DNA of 64,000 nucleotides from Cephalotus follicularis (taxonomy: Eukaryota; Streptophyta; Magnoliopsida; Oxalidales; Cephalotaceae): NCBI GenBank assembly GCA_001972305.1, contig BDDD01000877.1:248001-312000 (forward strand), given 5' to 3'. Positions 46,466-58,813 of this stretch are shown here, piece after piece. The number at the start of each line of letters is the position of its first letter. Position 1 is the first letter of the stretch. The position numbers and the translations under genes were made by a program. The notes under the pieces are model-generated. The model was not told the DNA's origin, searched no databases, and saw nothing but the letters and a program-made list of their open reading frames with translations.

Positions 46466-49310
46466 TGTCACACCCCGTATATCCATTCACGTACAATGGA
46501 CCAGCATATGTGGTGATATCAGAATTTAAGTATAAATAATATTCCAGCAATTCAATTAATAATCATAAATAAATTACGGAAGCATTCGATAAGCCGGAAT
46601 ATAAAAAAAAACCGTCCGCACGCATCCCATACTACGTGCGGTAAAACCACAATTATCCTTACAAAAGGAAAATACAAAACTATGAGGTATGAACTGTTCA
46701 ATCTCAAAATTACAGTACAACGTCATAAATAATAACCTTAAATCAAATAAGAAGCTCTCCTAACTTCAACAGTAGTCTCCAAAGGTCCTTGCTTAATTTG
46801 AAATTGTAGGGGTTAGCCGTTGTCCTCACTTGGCTAAGTAGAATGATAATGTATGATAAGGAGTATATGAATGCAATGTGTATGACAGTTATAACAAAAT
46901 AACATTTGAATGAGCCAATATATAAGCAATCATGCCAAGTGGCCATAAACAATCCATATGCAAGAATACCGCACAAGGGTACAATCATTTCAACACTCAC
47001 TTGGGTGTCTCATATCGCTAACTCCTAGCACCGACTGTGCACCACCTAACTATCACCCTACACTCCGAAGATGATAGAAAAGGTAACACTTACTACCGGC
47101 GTTTAGCGGGTAGTTTAACAATCAATTTCTGTATTACAGAACACTGGGGTGATACTCTGGCCAACTCCTGGCACCCAGAATCACATACCCGTAGTCAGTG
47201 ACAACCTCCGTCACCAACCACGGCACTCATACACAATCAATTCAAGAATAATATTACATATATTATCAATATGTAATAAAAGTAGTTTTCTTTAGAAACT
47301 ATAACACTTCACTTATCATACCTCTCTTTGGAGGAAACGACCTCACTTAAATAGTGGTTTTCAATTTGGGAAACAAAATAGTAAGTACCTCTCATATAGG
47401 AGGAAAATCAGTAGTTTATTTGGCAATAATCATTCACTTGAAAATGGTAGTTTGATTTCATAAATTGGATACATAGTCCATAGTTGGTTTCAATCATTGA
47501 AATACAAGTGGTGGTGGTGATAAAAGACACCAAAACAGTTTATAATAATGTGACAGTAGCACATTCGGTAACACATTCATAAATCAATAATTCTTGAAAT
47601 AAGAGTTCTCACTTGAAAATGGTGTTTAAAACCATGCATTATGCATATAGTACATAATTCGTTCAATCATTGTAATACCAGTAGTAGTGATGTTAAATAA
47701 CATCAAACAGTATATACTAGATGGAGGTAGCATATACAATTCAATAACAATAACAAACAGTAACAATTCAATCAATGCATGAATTTTCTGCCCAGAACAG
47801 TCGGCTGCCATGAAGAACCAGTCGACTGTTGGGTTGAGTAGTCGACTGTTTTGGGTACCAGTCGACTGCCTCTGCCCAGAAAATGCAGAAATAGCAAGTC
47901 ATGTAATGCTAAGTCAATTACCAATCAATTCAATACATGTAATTATGCAGAAAATAAACATACATAATATGCATACTCATATCATCCATGACATATCATT
48001 ACCACTACCTCAAGTCGCTATCCCAAGATCAATTGAATATGATCTTTCTCTTTGAGTTCCAAGTCACTTTCACCAATCACTCCTTCAATTTCAGTAGAAT
48101 CGATCTAAGCATGTTCGTTTATGAATACATGTATCAATATCAGTAAGTTTCAATACTCATACAGTGGTTTAATCACTAATCCACTTAAGTCTTTAACTTT
48201 CCTTTACCATTCTATCACTTCCCTTCTTTGAACTCTATGCCAATATCATTAATCTTTGATTCTTTGTTCTTAACTTGTTTTGACAAAAGATATATATATA
48301 CATGAAATCAGTATGTATATATACACTAATCAATTACTATAATCATCATCTAGTTGCATCAAGAATTACTAGAACTCTTAAATCTCTAGTTCAAATTAAA
48401 ACACTTTCCATATTCTAACAATTACTCAATTCATCTACTGATTTGCATGATTCAACAGTAGGTATATGCATACTTAGGAACCATTAAGCATATATCCTCT
48501 CACTAATAACAATTAGAATCCATTATTTGAGGTTATAATCACTAATTCCATTGATCCCATTACTACTTTCCATTTCAATTCCAAAGATTGTTATTCCAAC
48601 CTATTAACAGAAGATATACCTCATTCCTAATCACATTTTATCAACATAACAACAAGAATTTCGGATCAAGGACTTACCAAGTTTCTAAAGCTTCAAAGTC
48701 CTCCCTTTTGAGCTCCCTAAGTCATCCAATGCAAGCTCCACTAATTCCTCTCTTCTCTCTGTGTTTTCTAACACTCTAACACCATTCAATCAGCAGATAT
48801 AACTCTCAAGAACCTCTGAATTTGTCAGATTTGTTACCTACTCACATGCACTCACATTTTTCTTTCATTCTTTTCCACCACATGCCTCCCTCACTTCCAC
48901 TTTCTCTCTTAATTAATCAAATTGGTGGTTGGGGGTCTGCAGAGAACATGCAAACACTCACTTTTGCATGTTCTAGCATATGGGGAGACACAAGTGCCAT
49001 TATCCCATCTGTCCTTCATGTCCCTGCAAATGCCAGGAATCTGTCCTGGAGCAAACCAGTCGACTAGAATTTGTGGACAGTCGACTGCCTTCTTCACGTG
49101 GCAAACAGTCGGCTGTTACCCTGTGACAGTCTGCTGTTTGGGCTAGATTAGGGTTTTCCAACTTTGATACTTCACCAAATGCACATCCAATCAACCCCAA
49201 ACAAATACCAATCATAAAAATCAGTATAATTGGATAAATAACTCAATTAAAATGTATATTTTATTTCAAAATTGGATCAATATACATTAATTGAATTTTT
49301 GGTTATTACA
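46466..49310 (-). mobile_element. Gypsy family 2 5' LTR
   Basis: This 2845-bp LTR runs from TGTCACACCCCG at 46466 to GGTTATTACA at 49310. Differences from the left LTR are few in the stretches compared, so the insertion is fairly young. CAGTCGACTG-type words lie at 47800-47880 and 49055-49140; a family tandem repeat lies at about 47300-47720. Confidence 0.94.
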
Positions 49311-49315
49311 CCATT

Positions 49316-51516
49316 AGATGTGTTGTCATATTATATCTTATCTTGTATGAAACAATCTTATTCCTTGTATATATGATGTGTGCTAATTTTTTTATGGCTA
49401 TATCACTTGTGTTTTATCACTTAATTCAAGTAGTTTATTATTTACCTGCTTACACTTGTGATGCCTTGACATAATGTTTGATGCCTAGCATGGAGGCTGT
49501 GAGATTGGTTACCTTATTACTTATTTTGAATTAGTTCCAAGTCATAGGTTCACTTTGTGGGCATTAGTGAATCGGATAGACTTGCGTGTATGTTGCGTGC
49601 TCAAGGAATTGGAGGATGGATTCTCTCACTACCATCTGTTTTGGACACTAGGGCAAATACGGGGTGCGCGCTGGGAGCGTGTACACTGAACAGGACCAGC
49701 GTAGGAGACACTATTTGGATAATCGTTATTCTCGTGTCAGTAGTGACTCCTACTTGTTGCGGTTGTGTATAAGTGATGATCACTTAGCGAGTTCTCAAAC
49801 TCGTCTGATCCTTAGACCTGAGCGACTGCTCTATATTGTTTGGAGACAGTTATGCTTTGATCTTCACCTTACCCAGTCCTTGCGCAGGGCTGGCAATCAG
49901 GTGGCCTTAGGGTATGATCGAATCTATACAAATATAAGTGAGTGAGCAATATGGGATTGTCACAGCTGAGCGAAGGTGATCGGCTCTATTATGATCTGAT
50001 TATACTTTGGACTTATGAAATCCTTGGACAAGGTTGAGGTAGACTGGAAATTAGATTTCCAGAGAGTTTACCAAAGGTCCTAGTAATTATCAGATATTTT
50101 AGCTATTGAGGTATTATCCATGGTTGACACATATCCTTACCCTAGACCTCAATCGGGGCCAAGTATGACAAGGGATTATAGTACAAGTGAACCGATAACT
50201 TAGAAAATCTAGGGTTAATGAGGTGTGTAATAAATTATGGAAAAATTAATTAGATTGATTTTTCCTTCTGGATAATATTAGATATTATTCCGAGAGAATT
50301 TAAATTGGTCTAGGACCATTTAGAATGGCTAAATTGAACCCTAGGGGTAGTTCTGCAATTTACGAACACCTCCGGTTTTAACCAAGATTTTATAGGGTCC
50401 TTACCCAATAATGATTAGTTCTTTAATATGTTGGACATATTAAGTCTTCGTGTCAAATATCGGTTATATGGATTATGCATTTTGTGGAAACACATTTGTT
50501 TGATCTTACTTAATCAATATTAGAAGGGATTAAATAAGTTGGACTTATACTCAAAATGCTTTATATACCAGTCAATGCGGTGATGCCTTCTGGGAAAGCG
50601 TCGACGAATTCATTTAGACAAAGCGTCGACACATTCAGAGAAGCGTCGACGCTTAAGGCTTATATAGCGTTGATGACTTTTATAAAGATGTCGACGTTTA
50701 GTGCCATGTAATCCATAAGCGTCGACGCTATTGTTGAAAGCGTCGACGCTTAGCGCAGGTTGTGCAGCCTATGCACGATCTCACTTCGTGGGCACGTTTT
50801 CTCTCACATCTCCAGCAGTTTTCTCCCATCAATGCACGTTATGGAAAAGTGGGGAGCATGGCTACAGATTCCCTGGGAGTGAGGACCATGATCCCATGTT
50901 TGTGGGAGAGTGGGAGAGAGGGAATGTGGGCTGGTGAGAAGCTATTTGTGCAGAAAATGTTTCAGTTTTTGGGGGTTGGTTTTTGCTGGGCAAAAAGAGT
51001 AGAGTATTCCCTCTGCACCTAGAGTTTTCCTTCACCTACAAACACCAAACAAGTTACTTATCTAGGGCAGATTGTTTTTTATTGCATTAATCAAACTCAA
51101 TTTTCCTTTTTATAAGTTTTGAGAGAGAAATAGATAGTGCATCAGGAACCTATTTTGTTTCTTCCTTCTGGTGTGCATTTGCTGGGTGCAGTAGCTGAAC
51201 GTTTTAGAGGGCAGTAAAGAAGGAGTCTTCGCAAGCAAGTAGCGGCAAAGACGAAGGAGCCAACACCCGTAGGTATATCTCCTTGTCTCCCTCTCTAGTT
51301 CCCATGTTTGTGTGTCACCATTACTTGCTATGGTGACACCTATTCAACTCTTGTGTTGATGTGGTGATCCATGTGGCCTGTGATCAAGCCATAATGGACT
51401 GTTTTTGCTTTTGTTGGGTGTTCTTCCGTTGCATATTTTGTTGTATAATTTTTGTTATACACCATTTGCACCTTCGTCCATTTATGGCATTGGAATTGGT
51501 TATTCCGATTCCTTCA
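49316..51516 (+). mobile_element. Copia 3' LTR, main part
   Basis: This resumes the LTR begun at 36809, with total length about 2230 bp against 2228 for the 5' LTR. The eight-palindrome block recurs at about 50575-50755, with some words decayed to TTGATG or TCGACA forms. It ends ATTCCTTCA. Confidence 0.93.
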
Positions 51517-51521
51517 TGAGA

Positions 51522-51747
51522 TCCAACCCCTCGTACGATAGGGCGCTATATGTGTATTCAGTTGACATGGTGATTAACTGATCCGTTAAGACGGTTTGAC
51601 ATAATACATATATCGAATGCCAATATTTACTGAATATGCACAATAGAACATGAATGGAACTAAGAATGTATAAGAATGGGGTGTAACATATGTACAGAAC
51701 ATATCAATGCAGCCACCTCTTGGCTTGCAGGGACACCCTATCTAACA
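51522..51747 (-). mobile_element. LTR fragment F of copia family 1, right part
   Basis: This matches LTR B from about 3815 to its end (CAGTTGACATGGTGAT..., ATGCACAATA, TATCTAACA). It reaches the true LTR terminus at 51747, but the left part is truncated, so this is a partial LTR. Confidence 0.85.
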
Positions 51748-52941
51748 ACGCCATGGGTGGGCATCGATGCCATGTCTAGTTGAGTTGCTGGGCGTTAACC
51801 CCATGAAGAGCATGCGTTGATGCTGATAAAACTAGTACCTTAAACGTTGACGCCATGGAGAGCATGTGTTGACGCCATAACTGGATAGAGCCGCTGGACG
51901 TTAACGCCATGGAGAGCATGCGTAACATTTCAAAAAACCAGTGACTTAAACGTTGATGCCATAAGGTTTAGACAAATGAGACTATGCGCCTGTTTCATCT
52001 TATCGTTAGCATTGACGCCTATATACTATGAGACGCATGGCGTTGACGCCATGACAGGCTGATGCGCAGGTTTTTGCCAACTTAAGAGGAGTTGGTGAGA
52101 GAGAAAAGTCAAAAAAGTCAAAATTATAAATACTTTATAATAATAGGACAAAATAAGAGAAGCTTCCTTAACACACTTTTGCTTTCTCTCTCTTCTATGC
52201 CGTCTCTCTTCTTCCTGCTGCTATCGTACGCATCGACGCCTATCGCCTACACGTCGATGCCTATATCGCCTTGTGCGTTTTGCAGTCATTGTCATCCCTC
52301 CTTTCACACTCAAAGGTCATTATAGGTGGAGATAACTTTCACACTGCATCTTATCTTTATCTAGAGTTATGTAGGATAGGATAAACTATTGGCCTTGAAT
52401 CCTAGATCTTCCCTTTTGTGGTTTGTGGAGGAGCTTGGAGTTTTTGGAATAAAGAGTGGAGGGAGCTTATCTTGAAGGAAGGAGTCTTCACCTTTGGTAA
52501 GAATCCCTTTCTCTTCTCCCTTTTTGGTTCTATGGCAGTGGGTTGAGGTTAGGGTGTGTGTACCCTAGCTAAACCTCCATGGGTTTCTTTGGTGGTTTGT
52601 TTGTCATCCCTTAGGGGTAGGGATTTTTCGGTTTGGGCCGATTGGACTTTTGGCTAGGGTTTACTATGTTTCCTTGTGAGACATTTTCGGGAGTCCATTT
52701 CTAGGGTTTACGGCAACCCTAGCATTTCGACCCGTTTTGCTCGATGCTTGGTTTTGGCTCCGGTTTAATTGGTTGCTCAATTAGAGTTCCTTGCCACTCA
52801 TTGGGACAGTTCGTACTTAGTTTAGGGCATGTCATTGCTTAGGGATTAATCCATTGGTGGAAAATTAAAGTTAATCGACCGTAAACCTTAATGTACGAAT
52901 TGATAAGTCTTCCGCTGCGCGTGGGCCACTCGTTCCCAAAA
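51748..52941 (+). mobile_element. LTR fragment G of copia family 1, plus orientation
   Basis: This is the reverse complement of about 6008-7200 of LTR D: GCGTTGACGCCATGG words first, then the TCTAGAGTTATGTAGGATA region, then AGGGTTTACGGCAACCCTAG, ending CACTCGTTCCCAAA. It meets fragment F tail to tail. No gene is seen in it. Confidence 0.82.
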
Positions 52942-53853
52942 ATATATCCATGAGAGGCAGAAAGAGTTTATCCATCTACGTCAGGGCAGTATGATAGTGA
53001 CGCAGTATGAGTGCAAATTCATGGTGCGATCCCATTATGCTTCGGCTCTGGTAGCAGATCAGACAGAGAGGTGTCAAAAATTCTTAGAAGGACTGAGACC
53101 GAAAATCAAAAATATAATAGCAATCAACCATTGGACAGTCTTTAGTGATTTAGTAGAGGCTGCAAAAAGAGTCGGGTAGAGCATAGCCGATCAGAAATCC
53201 CGACAGGATCAAAGGCGAAAACGGATTGCATCACGATTTGAGCTAGGGGAGAGTTCCTCTGGGGGCCAATTTCTATGAGGACCCCTATCTGCCAGCATAT
53301 TCGCTGGTAGAGAAAGCTGAAGACCAATCAGATAAGAGGAATGGAGAGCATTCTCATAATAGCCTATGCAGACTTCAGCTACCAGTGGAATGCGTGAGAG
53401 ATCATATCAGGGCGACAAGAAGACCGCCTCTCAGAGTGTGGCAGCCTCTTCACAGCCACCACGGTGCCAGAGTTATGGACAGTTTCATTTTGTGGAGTGC
53501 AGGAGTAGAAGGCGAATTTGCTACCAATATGGATAGGCTAGACACATCATGAGAGATTTCCCGTAACCGCCACCCAGTTCAGCAGTGGCACCGGGATAAA
53601 CCCCCATTGATAGACAGACTTTGGGCAGAGGGGCAGTACAAGTAAGGCAACAGTCAGACGTGTCGAGGATTGGACCTACGGCAGCATAAGGTAGTAACCC
53701 TAGAGCTAGTAGTGGAAGGTAGACAGATACACTGTTGGAAACCGTTAAGGTTATACTTTGATTAGAATTGAAGCACTGGCAGCTTCTAATGTGGCAGAAG
53801 GAATGAGAATTTTGAGGACAAAATTCCAAAAAGGGGTGGAGGGGGGAGGGAAT
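52942..53853 (+). mobile_element. Ty3/gypsy remnant: gag piece and element 3' end
   Basis: Translation from about 52950 gives a gypsy gag block (QKEFIHLRQGSMIVTQYECK and RCQKFLEGLRPKIKN), followed by a diverged zinc-knuckle region near 53510-53560. At 53808-53853 it passes to TTGAGGACAAAATTCC and a purine run, the usual 3' end of such elements, directly before LTR 53854. No protease, reverse transcriptase or integrase is seen. It is an old, heavily broken remnant. Confidence 0.8.
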
Positions 53854-54502
53854 TGTAATAACCCATGTCATTTTAAGGTGAATCCTCTCTGTTTAAGAAG
53901 AAGACACCATAGCTGGGGAGACGAATCTCCAGGTTTGCTGTGAAAAGTTACACGGGTATGGTCCTGATCATTTCCTCTGGGTTGTGGAGGATCCCTTGAT
54001 TTTTCCGTTTTAAATTCTTTTGGAAGTTTAGTTACTAGTGCGCCTTTCTGGCGGTTAGCTCAGTCTTGGTGCTAACGTTAGAGGACAAGCAGCTCAAGAA
54101 GATTCAGACGAAATCCTAGCTGGTGACAAGGTTGGATATGTTGTTTGGGCTGGCCTCAGTTGGTTGTTTTGTTGAGTTGTTTGGCGTCAGAGCAGACCTG
54201 CATATGCTGCAGAGCTCATGAGATGCCCTCTATGTGGGGATATATTTGTGTTGTTCATATTAATGAATTAGCCCCATGGTGTAATGCTCTACGGTAATTG
54301 TAGCAGAGCAGAGATGAGGTCTTTGTTCTGGAGCAGACTTGGTCTTTGAAGAGCAGACCAAGGCAGAGCAGAGCAGCACAGACAAGAGTAGCGTAGACTA
54401 GACCAGGGCATAGCAGATCAAACCAGTGCATAGTAGACCAAGTTGAGAAGAACTGGTCGAGCGGACTAGAACGAGCAAAGATGATTAAGTAGACTTGGGT
54501 GA
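53854..54502 (+). mobile_element. Gypsy LTR following the remnant
   Basis: It starts TGTAATAACCCATG right after the polypurine run. Near 54290-54470 it has loosely repeated AGAGCAGACC / AGCAGAGCAG words. No clear CA end is seen before the next LTR at 54503, so it is probably truncated. Confidence 0.7.
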
Positions 54503-54826
54503 TGTCATGCCCCGGACTGTGGGTTGGGCCCCATAACCAACACATGGCATACCGTACATATAACTACTATTTAATTACCATAAAATTTAAAACTTCAAAT
54601 TACAACCTAATATGAGGATATAAATTCCAAATAAATCATGTGGATAAGCCCATAAACACACACACATATATATATGTACATCACTGTTCATATAGGCTCA
54701 ACCACAAACCGGCAGGTCATATAAATACATAATCCTTACTTGCCGGACTGGTCTTCAGAACTGCACTACCGTGGTTGCACTGCTCTTTATCCTTTGGGTT
54801 GCTGTGATGTTCCACTTGTACATGAA

Positions 54827-54852
54827 CTGACCCATTACAATGAATGGGTCAG
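54827..54852. other. Inverted repeat CTGACCCATT / AATGGGTCAG
   Basis: Perfect 10-bp arms with a 6-nt loop. The same arms, with a 12-nt loop, occur at 55863-55894 in the neighbouring LTR of the same family. Confidence 0.85.
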
Positions 54853-55184
54853 CAACCCATGGTTGTGTAGGCTACTATATGCAAAGATGTGCAAACAGAG
54901 GAAATATAATATAACAGAGAAATACGTGTGTGCATGCCAAACCATAACATAATACCACCTTTATGATATGAATTTAGGCGCATAGAAATCTCTCCTCAGC
55001 TTCCTCTACTCCATTATAGGCTACGCACCAGTGATGATAAGGGCAGAGGAGCTGGGCAAGAAGGCCTTGTCATAACATAGATTAAAGTTATCACTTATTG
55101 GGAAAACCAGAGGATCATCTCCTAATAGGGAGACTAGAGCATTATAATTATATCTAAGTGTGTGACCTACTCAATCATCTATGT

Positions 55185-55350
55185 GTATAGGTGACCTTTA
55201 CGGTCATCTCTCATTGGTGACCTCTACGGTCATCTCTGCCACAGGTGACCTCTTCGGTCATCTCTGAGATTGGTGACCTCAACGGTCATAACTAGTGTGG
55301 GAGACCTCTACGGTCATCCCTCTTATCGGTGACCTCTACGATCATCTCTG
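55185..55350. repeat. Array of about six GTGACCTCTACGGTCATC units
   Basis: Units of roughly 25-30 bp, each itself a small hairpin (TGACC, loop TCTAC, GGTCA). Arm bases are kept better than the spacers. A diverged array of the same kind lies at 56210-56350. Confidence 0.85.
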
Positions 55351-56362
55351 GTACTACTCTTCTTATAGTATATTTAATTCTACTAGCTATTTAGCTTAGA
55401 AAAGGAAATGTAGTATGCCCAATCAATGAAAGTGTTACTGCACTCCCAGGCACTATCTACCTAGGCTCTAATCCTTCTTGCGCCTTAAGGGACTGGTCAG
55501 CTCGGTGCACATAGATTAATTGTGCTCGACGAGCATATGTGTAATGCCCCAAACCCCAAGGGTCATTTCCCCAACACTTGACGCGCCACAAGCAGTACTA
55601 TTCCATATACTAAACATTTTGTGGAACAATTAAAAACAATTTATCATACAATAATGCATGCGGAAAATCCAAATAAATAGTAACTCATGTGGATAAAACC
55701 CAATGTTATACAGTACTGTTCAAACATAGCTCTGCCACAAACCACCGGGTTATAAAACAAATACAATCTCATCATTATATTCTTAGGTCGTCGAATTGCA
55801 ACTGGAGGGAGGAGACTTACTCAGGGTTCAATCTTCTTCTTGCTGCAAAGTTCCACTTGCACCTGACCCATTACATGACAATGCAATGGGTCAGCAACCA
55901 CTGGTTTTGTAGGCACTACTACCCATGCATATGTGGAGTGCAATGCACATGTATGCAATGAGAGATGCAATGCAACATGTATGCAGTGAGAGATGCAATG
56001 CATAACTAACCATACAATACATCAACAATCATTTATATTCTTCCTCGGCATCCCCTACTTAGGGAGGAGCGGAATACGCACTCCAGACGTTGAAGGCAGA
56101 GGAGCCGGGAAGAGGAACCTTTTCATTTACCTTAGGTCAGACCTCACTACTGTCCTATCATTTATACAGTTATCCATACACTATACAGTAACATTCATTT
56201 AACATTTGGGGCTCATCTAGATTAGTGATCCTTCTAGCTCATCTCAATAAGTGATCCATTGGGCTATCTCAGTGACCCTCCTGGTTCATCTCAGTTGGTG
56301 ACCCATTGGTTCATCTCGGGAATAGCCTTACTGGTACATCTCAGGGATGACCCAGTACATTA

Positions 56363-57106
56363 TGTTGACTTTGAGTCTCAATCCTAAATTTTAATGATTA
56401 CAAATTTGTATTTAACTTTGTTACTTTCTGTGCAAGTAAAAAATAAACAAAATAAAGAAGCGCAGAAACAGGACAAAGCGCTGACGGTTGAAATCAAAGC
56501 GCCCGCGCTTTGTGTGTAAACCGACGTGAGCATTGGTCAAGCTTCTGCGATTGATAAAGCAAAACTGCACAAAGTGTCGACGGTCTTATATAAAGCGTTA
56601 GCGGTTTGGACCAAGGCATCAACGCTTAAGAAGCTTGCATCAGCGGTTTGAAACAAAGACTTGTGGAATTAGTTGAAGAACTCAAAGCGACGATGCTCAA
56701 GGTAAAGCGTCAGCGCTTTATACCAAAGAGTCGACACCCAGATAAAAGCACCTGCGGTTTATGGGAGAAAATTCCAATACAATACGTAACGGTAACATAA
56801 GCGCCGACGCTTTAACAGACACCGTCGATGCTTTCCGCAGCAGAAATGTTAATGATCGCGTTTTAAAAGAGCCGACTTTGAAGCCACAAGTTCCAAGACT
56901 CAAGCAACGGTCAAATAACTTCTCAAACGGCTAGAAAAAGAGTTTGGCCGAACCACTATAAAATCGTGTTTGCACTCTCTCTAACTCTCTCTCTTTATTA
57001 TTTGTAATTGTTTGATTGTTTTTGTGTACTTGTTTATATTCATTCTTTTAATTTGTCTTTTCCGCAAACAAATTTATGAATTAAAAGTTGCTAAATAGGA
57101 CTTTCA
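56363..57106 (+). mobile_element. Gag-only element 5' LTR
   Basis: 744 bp, TGTTGACTTTG to GGACTTTCA, with about twelve GCGTCGACGGTC / GCGCCGACGCTTT-type words at 56475-56840. A TATA-like ACTATAAAATCG at about 56955 and the CTCTCTAACTCTC stretch may mark its promoter (inference). Confidence 0.9.
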
Positions 57107-57107
57107 A

Positions 57108-57120
57108 TTGGTATCAGAGA
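57108..57120 (+). promoter_or_regulatory. Primer-binding site of gag-only element
   Basis: TTGGTATCAGAGAG just after the 5' LTR, complementary to initiator tRNA-Met. Confidence 0.88.
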
Positions 57121-57161
57121 GGTTATTTCATTATTCTTAATTGTTAGAAATATAAAGATCC

Positions 57162-58813
57162 ATGGTAACCCAAATGAATCTAAACGTAGGATTAGAAGGT
57201 TCCTCCATAACTAGACCTCCTTTCTTTGACGGAAATAACTATAGTTTTTGGAAAACTAGAATGAAAATATTTTTACAATCCTTAGACTATCAATTATGGC
57301 ATATTGTTGTAAATGGTCCTAGGATGCCAACAAGAACAATAGAAGGAGTAGTCTCTCTTAAACCCGAAAATGAATTTAACGATAATGACTTTAAAATGCT
57401 ATAATTAAATTCAAAAGCTAAACATGTTTTATTTTGTGCCGTTGGCCCTAATGAGTTTAATCGAATTTCTTCTTGCGATACGGCTAAAGAAATGTGGGAC
57501 TTGTTACAAGTCACTTATGAAGGTACTAATCAAGTAAAAGAATCGAAAATTAGTATGCTTGTTCATGAATATGAATTGTTTTTTATGCATGATAATGAGT
57601 GAATTAGAAATATGTTTACTCGCTTTACTAAAATTGTTAATTCCCTTAAAAATCTTGGAAAATATTATTCTAACCAAGAACTTGTAAGGAAAATCTTAAG
57701 GTGTTTGCCAAGAAGTTGGACTCCAAAGGTTACGGCTATAGAGGAAGCTAAGGACCTCTCTACTCTTCCACTAGAACAACTCATTGGCTCATTGATGACA
57801 CATGAGACAACGATGAAAAATCATGTGCATGTGGATGCCAGAAACAAGAAGACGATTGCTTTAAGAGCCTCAAAGGAAGAAAGTGAAAGTGATGAAGAAG
57901 GAGATATGGCACTTATCACTTCTCAATTCAAGAAATTTCTCAAAAGTCAAAAGGGCAAGAAGGCTTTGAAGAAGTTCCCTCATAATGTAGAATCAAGCAA
58001 GAAGGAAGAACCAACGTGCTATGAGTGCAAAAATCTGGGTCACTTCAAAAGTGATTGCCCGAATCTTAAGAAGAAAGAAAAAGCGAAATCCAAGAAAAAG
58101 AAAGCTTTTCTAGCAACTTGGGATGATAGCGATCCCTCAAGCTCCGAAGAAGAGAGTGATGAAGAGATTGCAAACATCGCTCTCATGGAAATTGAGGAGG
58201 AGAATGAAGATGAGGTAAAATTTACGTTCGATGAATTGCAAAATGCATATGAGAACTTCTTTAATGAATATGAAAATGTTTGCTTGAAGAATAAGTCTCT
58301 AAAGAAAAATGCTATTTATATGTCTAAAGAATTGGAAATTCTATAGAGTGAAAATAGCAAATATATGGATGAAATTGAATCTCTAAAAAGTAAGAATAGC
58401 TTTTATATGAATGAAATTGAAATTTTAAATGTTTCTTCAAAATTATCAATCGATTCAATGGAAGAAAATGAAAAGCTAAAAATTGAGATTGATGCTTTGA
58501 AGAAATCTTTTTCTACTTTTTAAAATAGTAGTGCTAAATTAGATAATCTTTTAGGACTTCAAAGGTGCGTGTTTGACAAAGCCGGTCTTGGCTACGAAGA
58601 AATGAAAAATGTCAAACATTTTAAAATTTTCTTTGTTAAAAAAAATGAGCCTAAATTTGTTTGCAATTATTGTGGTAGAGTAGGACATGTATCTACTTCT
58701 TGCATTTATAGAAATAATCTTTGTTTTGGTAAAACTAGAAGAATTTGGGTTCCGAAAGGAACTTTTGTGACTAACTTGCAAGGACCCAAGTTCAAATGGG
58801 TACCAAAAACTTA
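57162..58813 (+). mobile_element. Sirevirus-like gag (fossil)
   Basis: It starts MVTQMNLNVGLEGSSITRPP, followed by the copia gag signature FFDGNNYSFWKTRMKIFLQS. A UBN2-like capsid block ends near 57800. A zinc knuckle (CYECKNLGHFKSDC) lies at about 58017-58058, next to Lys-rich and then Glu/Asp-rich stretches, then a coiled-coil-like region (58210-58520). A second zinc knuckle (CNYCGRVGHVSTSC) lies at about 58660-58705, ending KFKWVPKT at 58813. Two widely spaced knuckles fit the large gag of Sireviruses. It is interrupted in a few places. Confidence 0.88.

Larger units (their letters stand above)
36838..49310 (-). mobile_element. Ty3/gypsy family 2 (Tekay-like) retrotransposon, internally reduced
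   Basis: This minus-strand gypsy has LTRs at its left (36838-37454 plus 39272-40547) and right (46466-49310), a tRNA-Met primer site, part of gag, part of RNase H, integrase and a chromodomain-like tail. Protease and most of reverse transcriptase are not present, so it is a reduced, non-autonomous derivative as well as a fossil. It is interrupted by a Sirevirus-like fragment in its 3' LTR and by the CACTA transposon in the RNase H region. Apart from these it has few breaks. Confidence 0.92.
36833..49315. repeat. 5-bp target-site duplication around the minus-strand gypsy
   Basis: CCATT occurs at 36833-36837 and at 49311-49315, and the copia LTR reads on from it (CCATTAGATG) as in the 5' LTR at 25380. 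Confidence 0.95.
25352..51516 (+). mobile_element. Ty1/copia retrotransposon with nested insertions
   Basis: This is a copia with LTRs of about 2.23 kb, a 1.7-kb leader, gag-pol in copia order and a polypurine tract. Its own sequence is about 13 kb less than the span, because it carries a 430-bp solo LTR (32431), a 3-kb solo gypsy LTR (33665) and, inside its 3' LTR, a 12.5-kb gypsy (36838-49310). LTR copies differ at several positions per hundred by eye, so it is older than the 9953 gypsy. The coding part is broken in about ten places and is a fossil. The pol wording is close to plant Tork/Angela-type elements, and to the family at 8554-21487. Confidence 0.93.
25347..51521. repeat. 5-bp target-site duplication around the plus-strand copia
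   Basis: TGAGA occurs at 25347-25351 and again at 51517-51521. On both sides the flanking sequence continues as LTR F (CAGGCATGAGA / TGAGATCCAACCCC), matching an unbroken stretch in LTR B near 3800-3820. Confidence 0.95.
54503..55539 (-). mobile_element. Truncated gypsy family 3 LTR
   Basis: It starts TGTCATGCCCCGG and is homologous to the beginning of the LTR at 55540: shared AAATAAATCATGTGGATAA-type stretch, the CCACAAACC region and the ATGGGTCAGCAACC hairpin. It is cut by the 55540 element. It carries a short hairpin at 54827-54852 and the array at 55185-55350. Confidence 0.8.
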
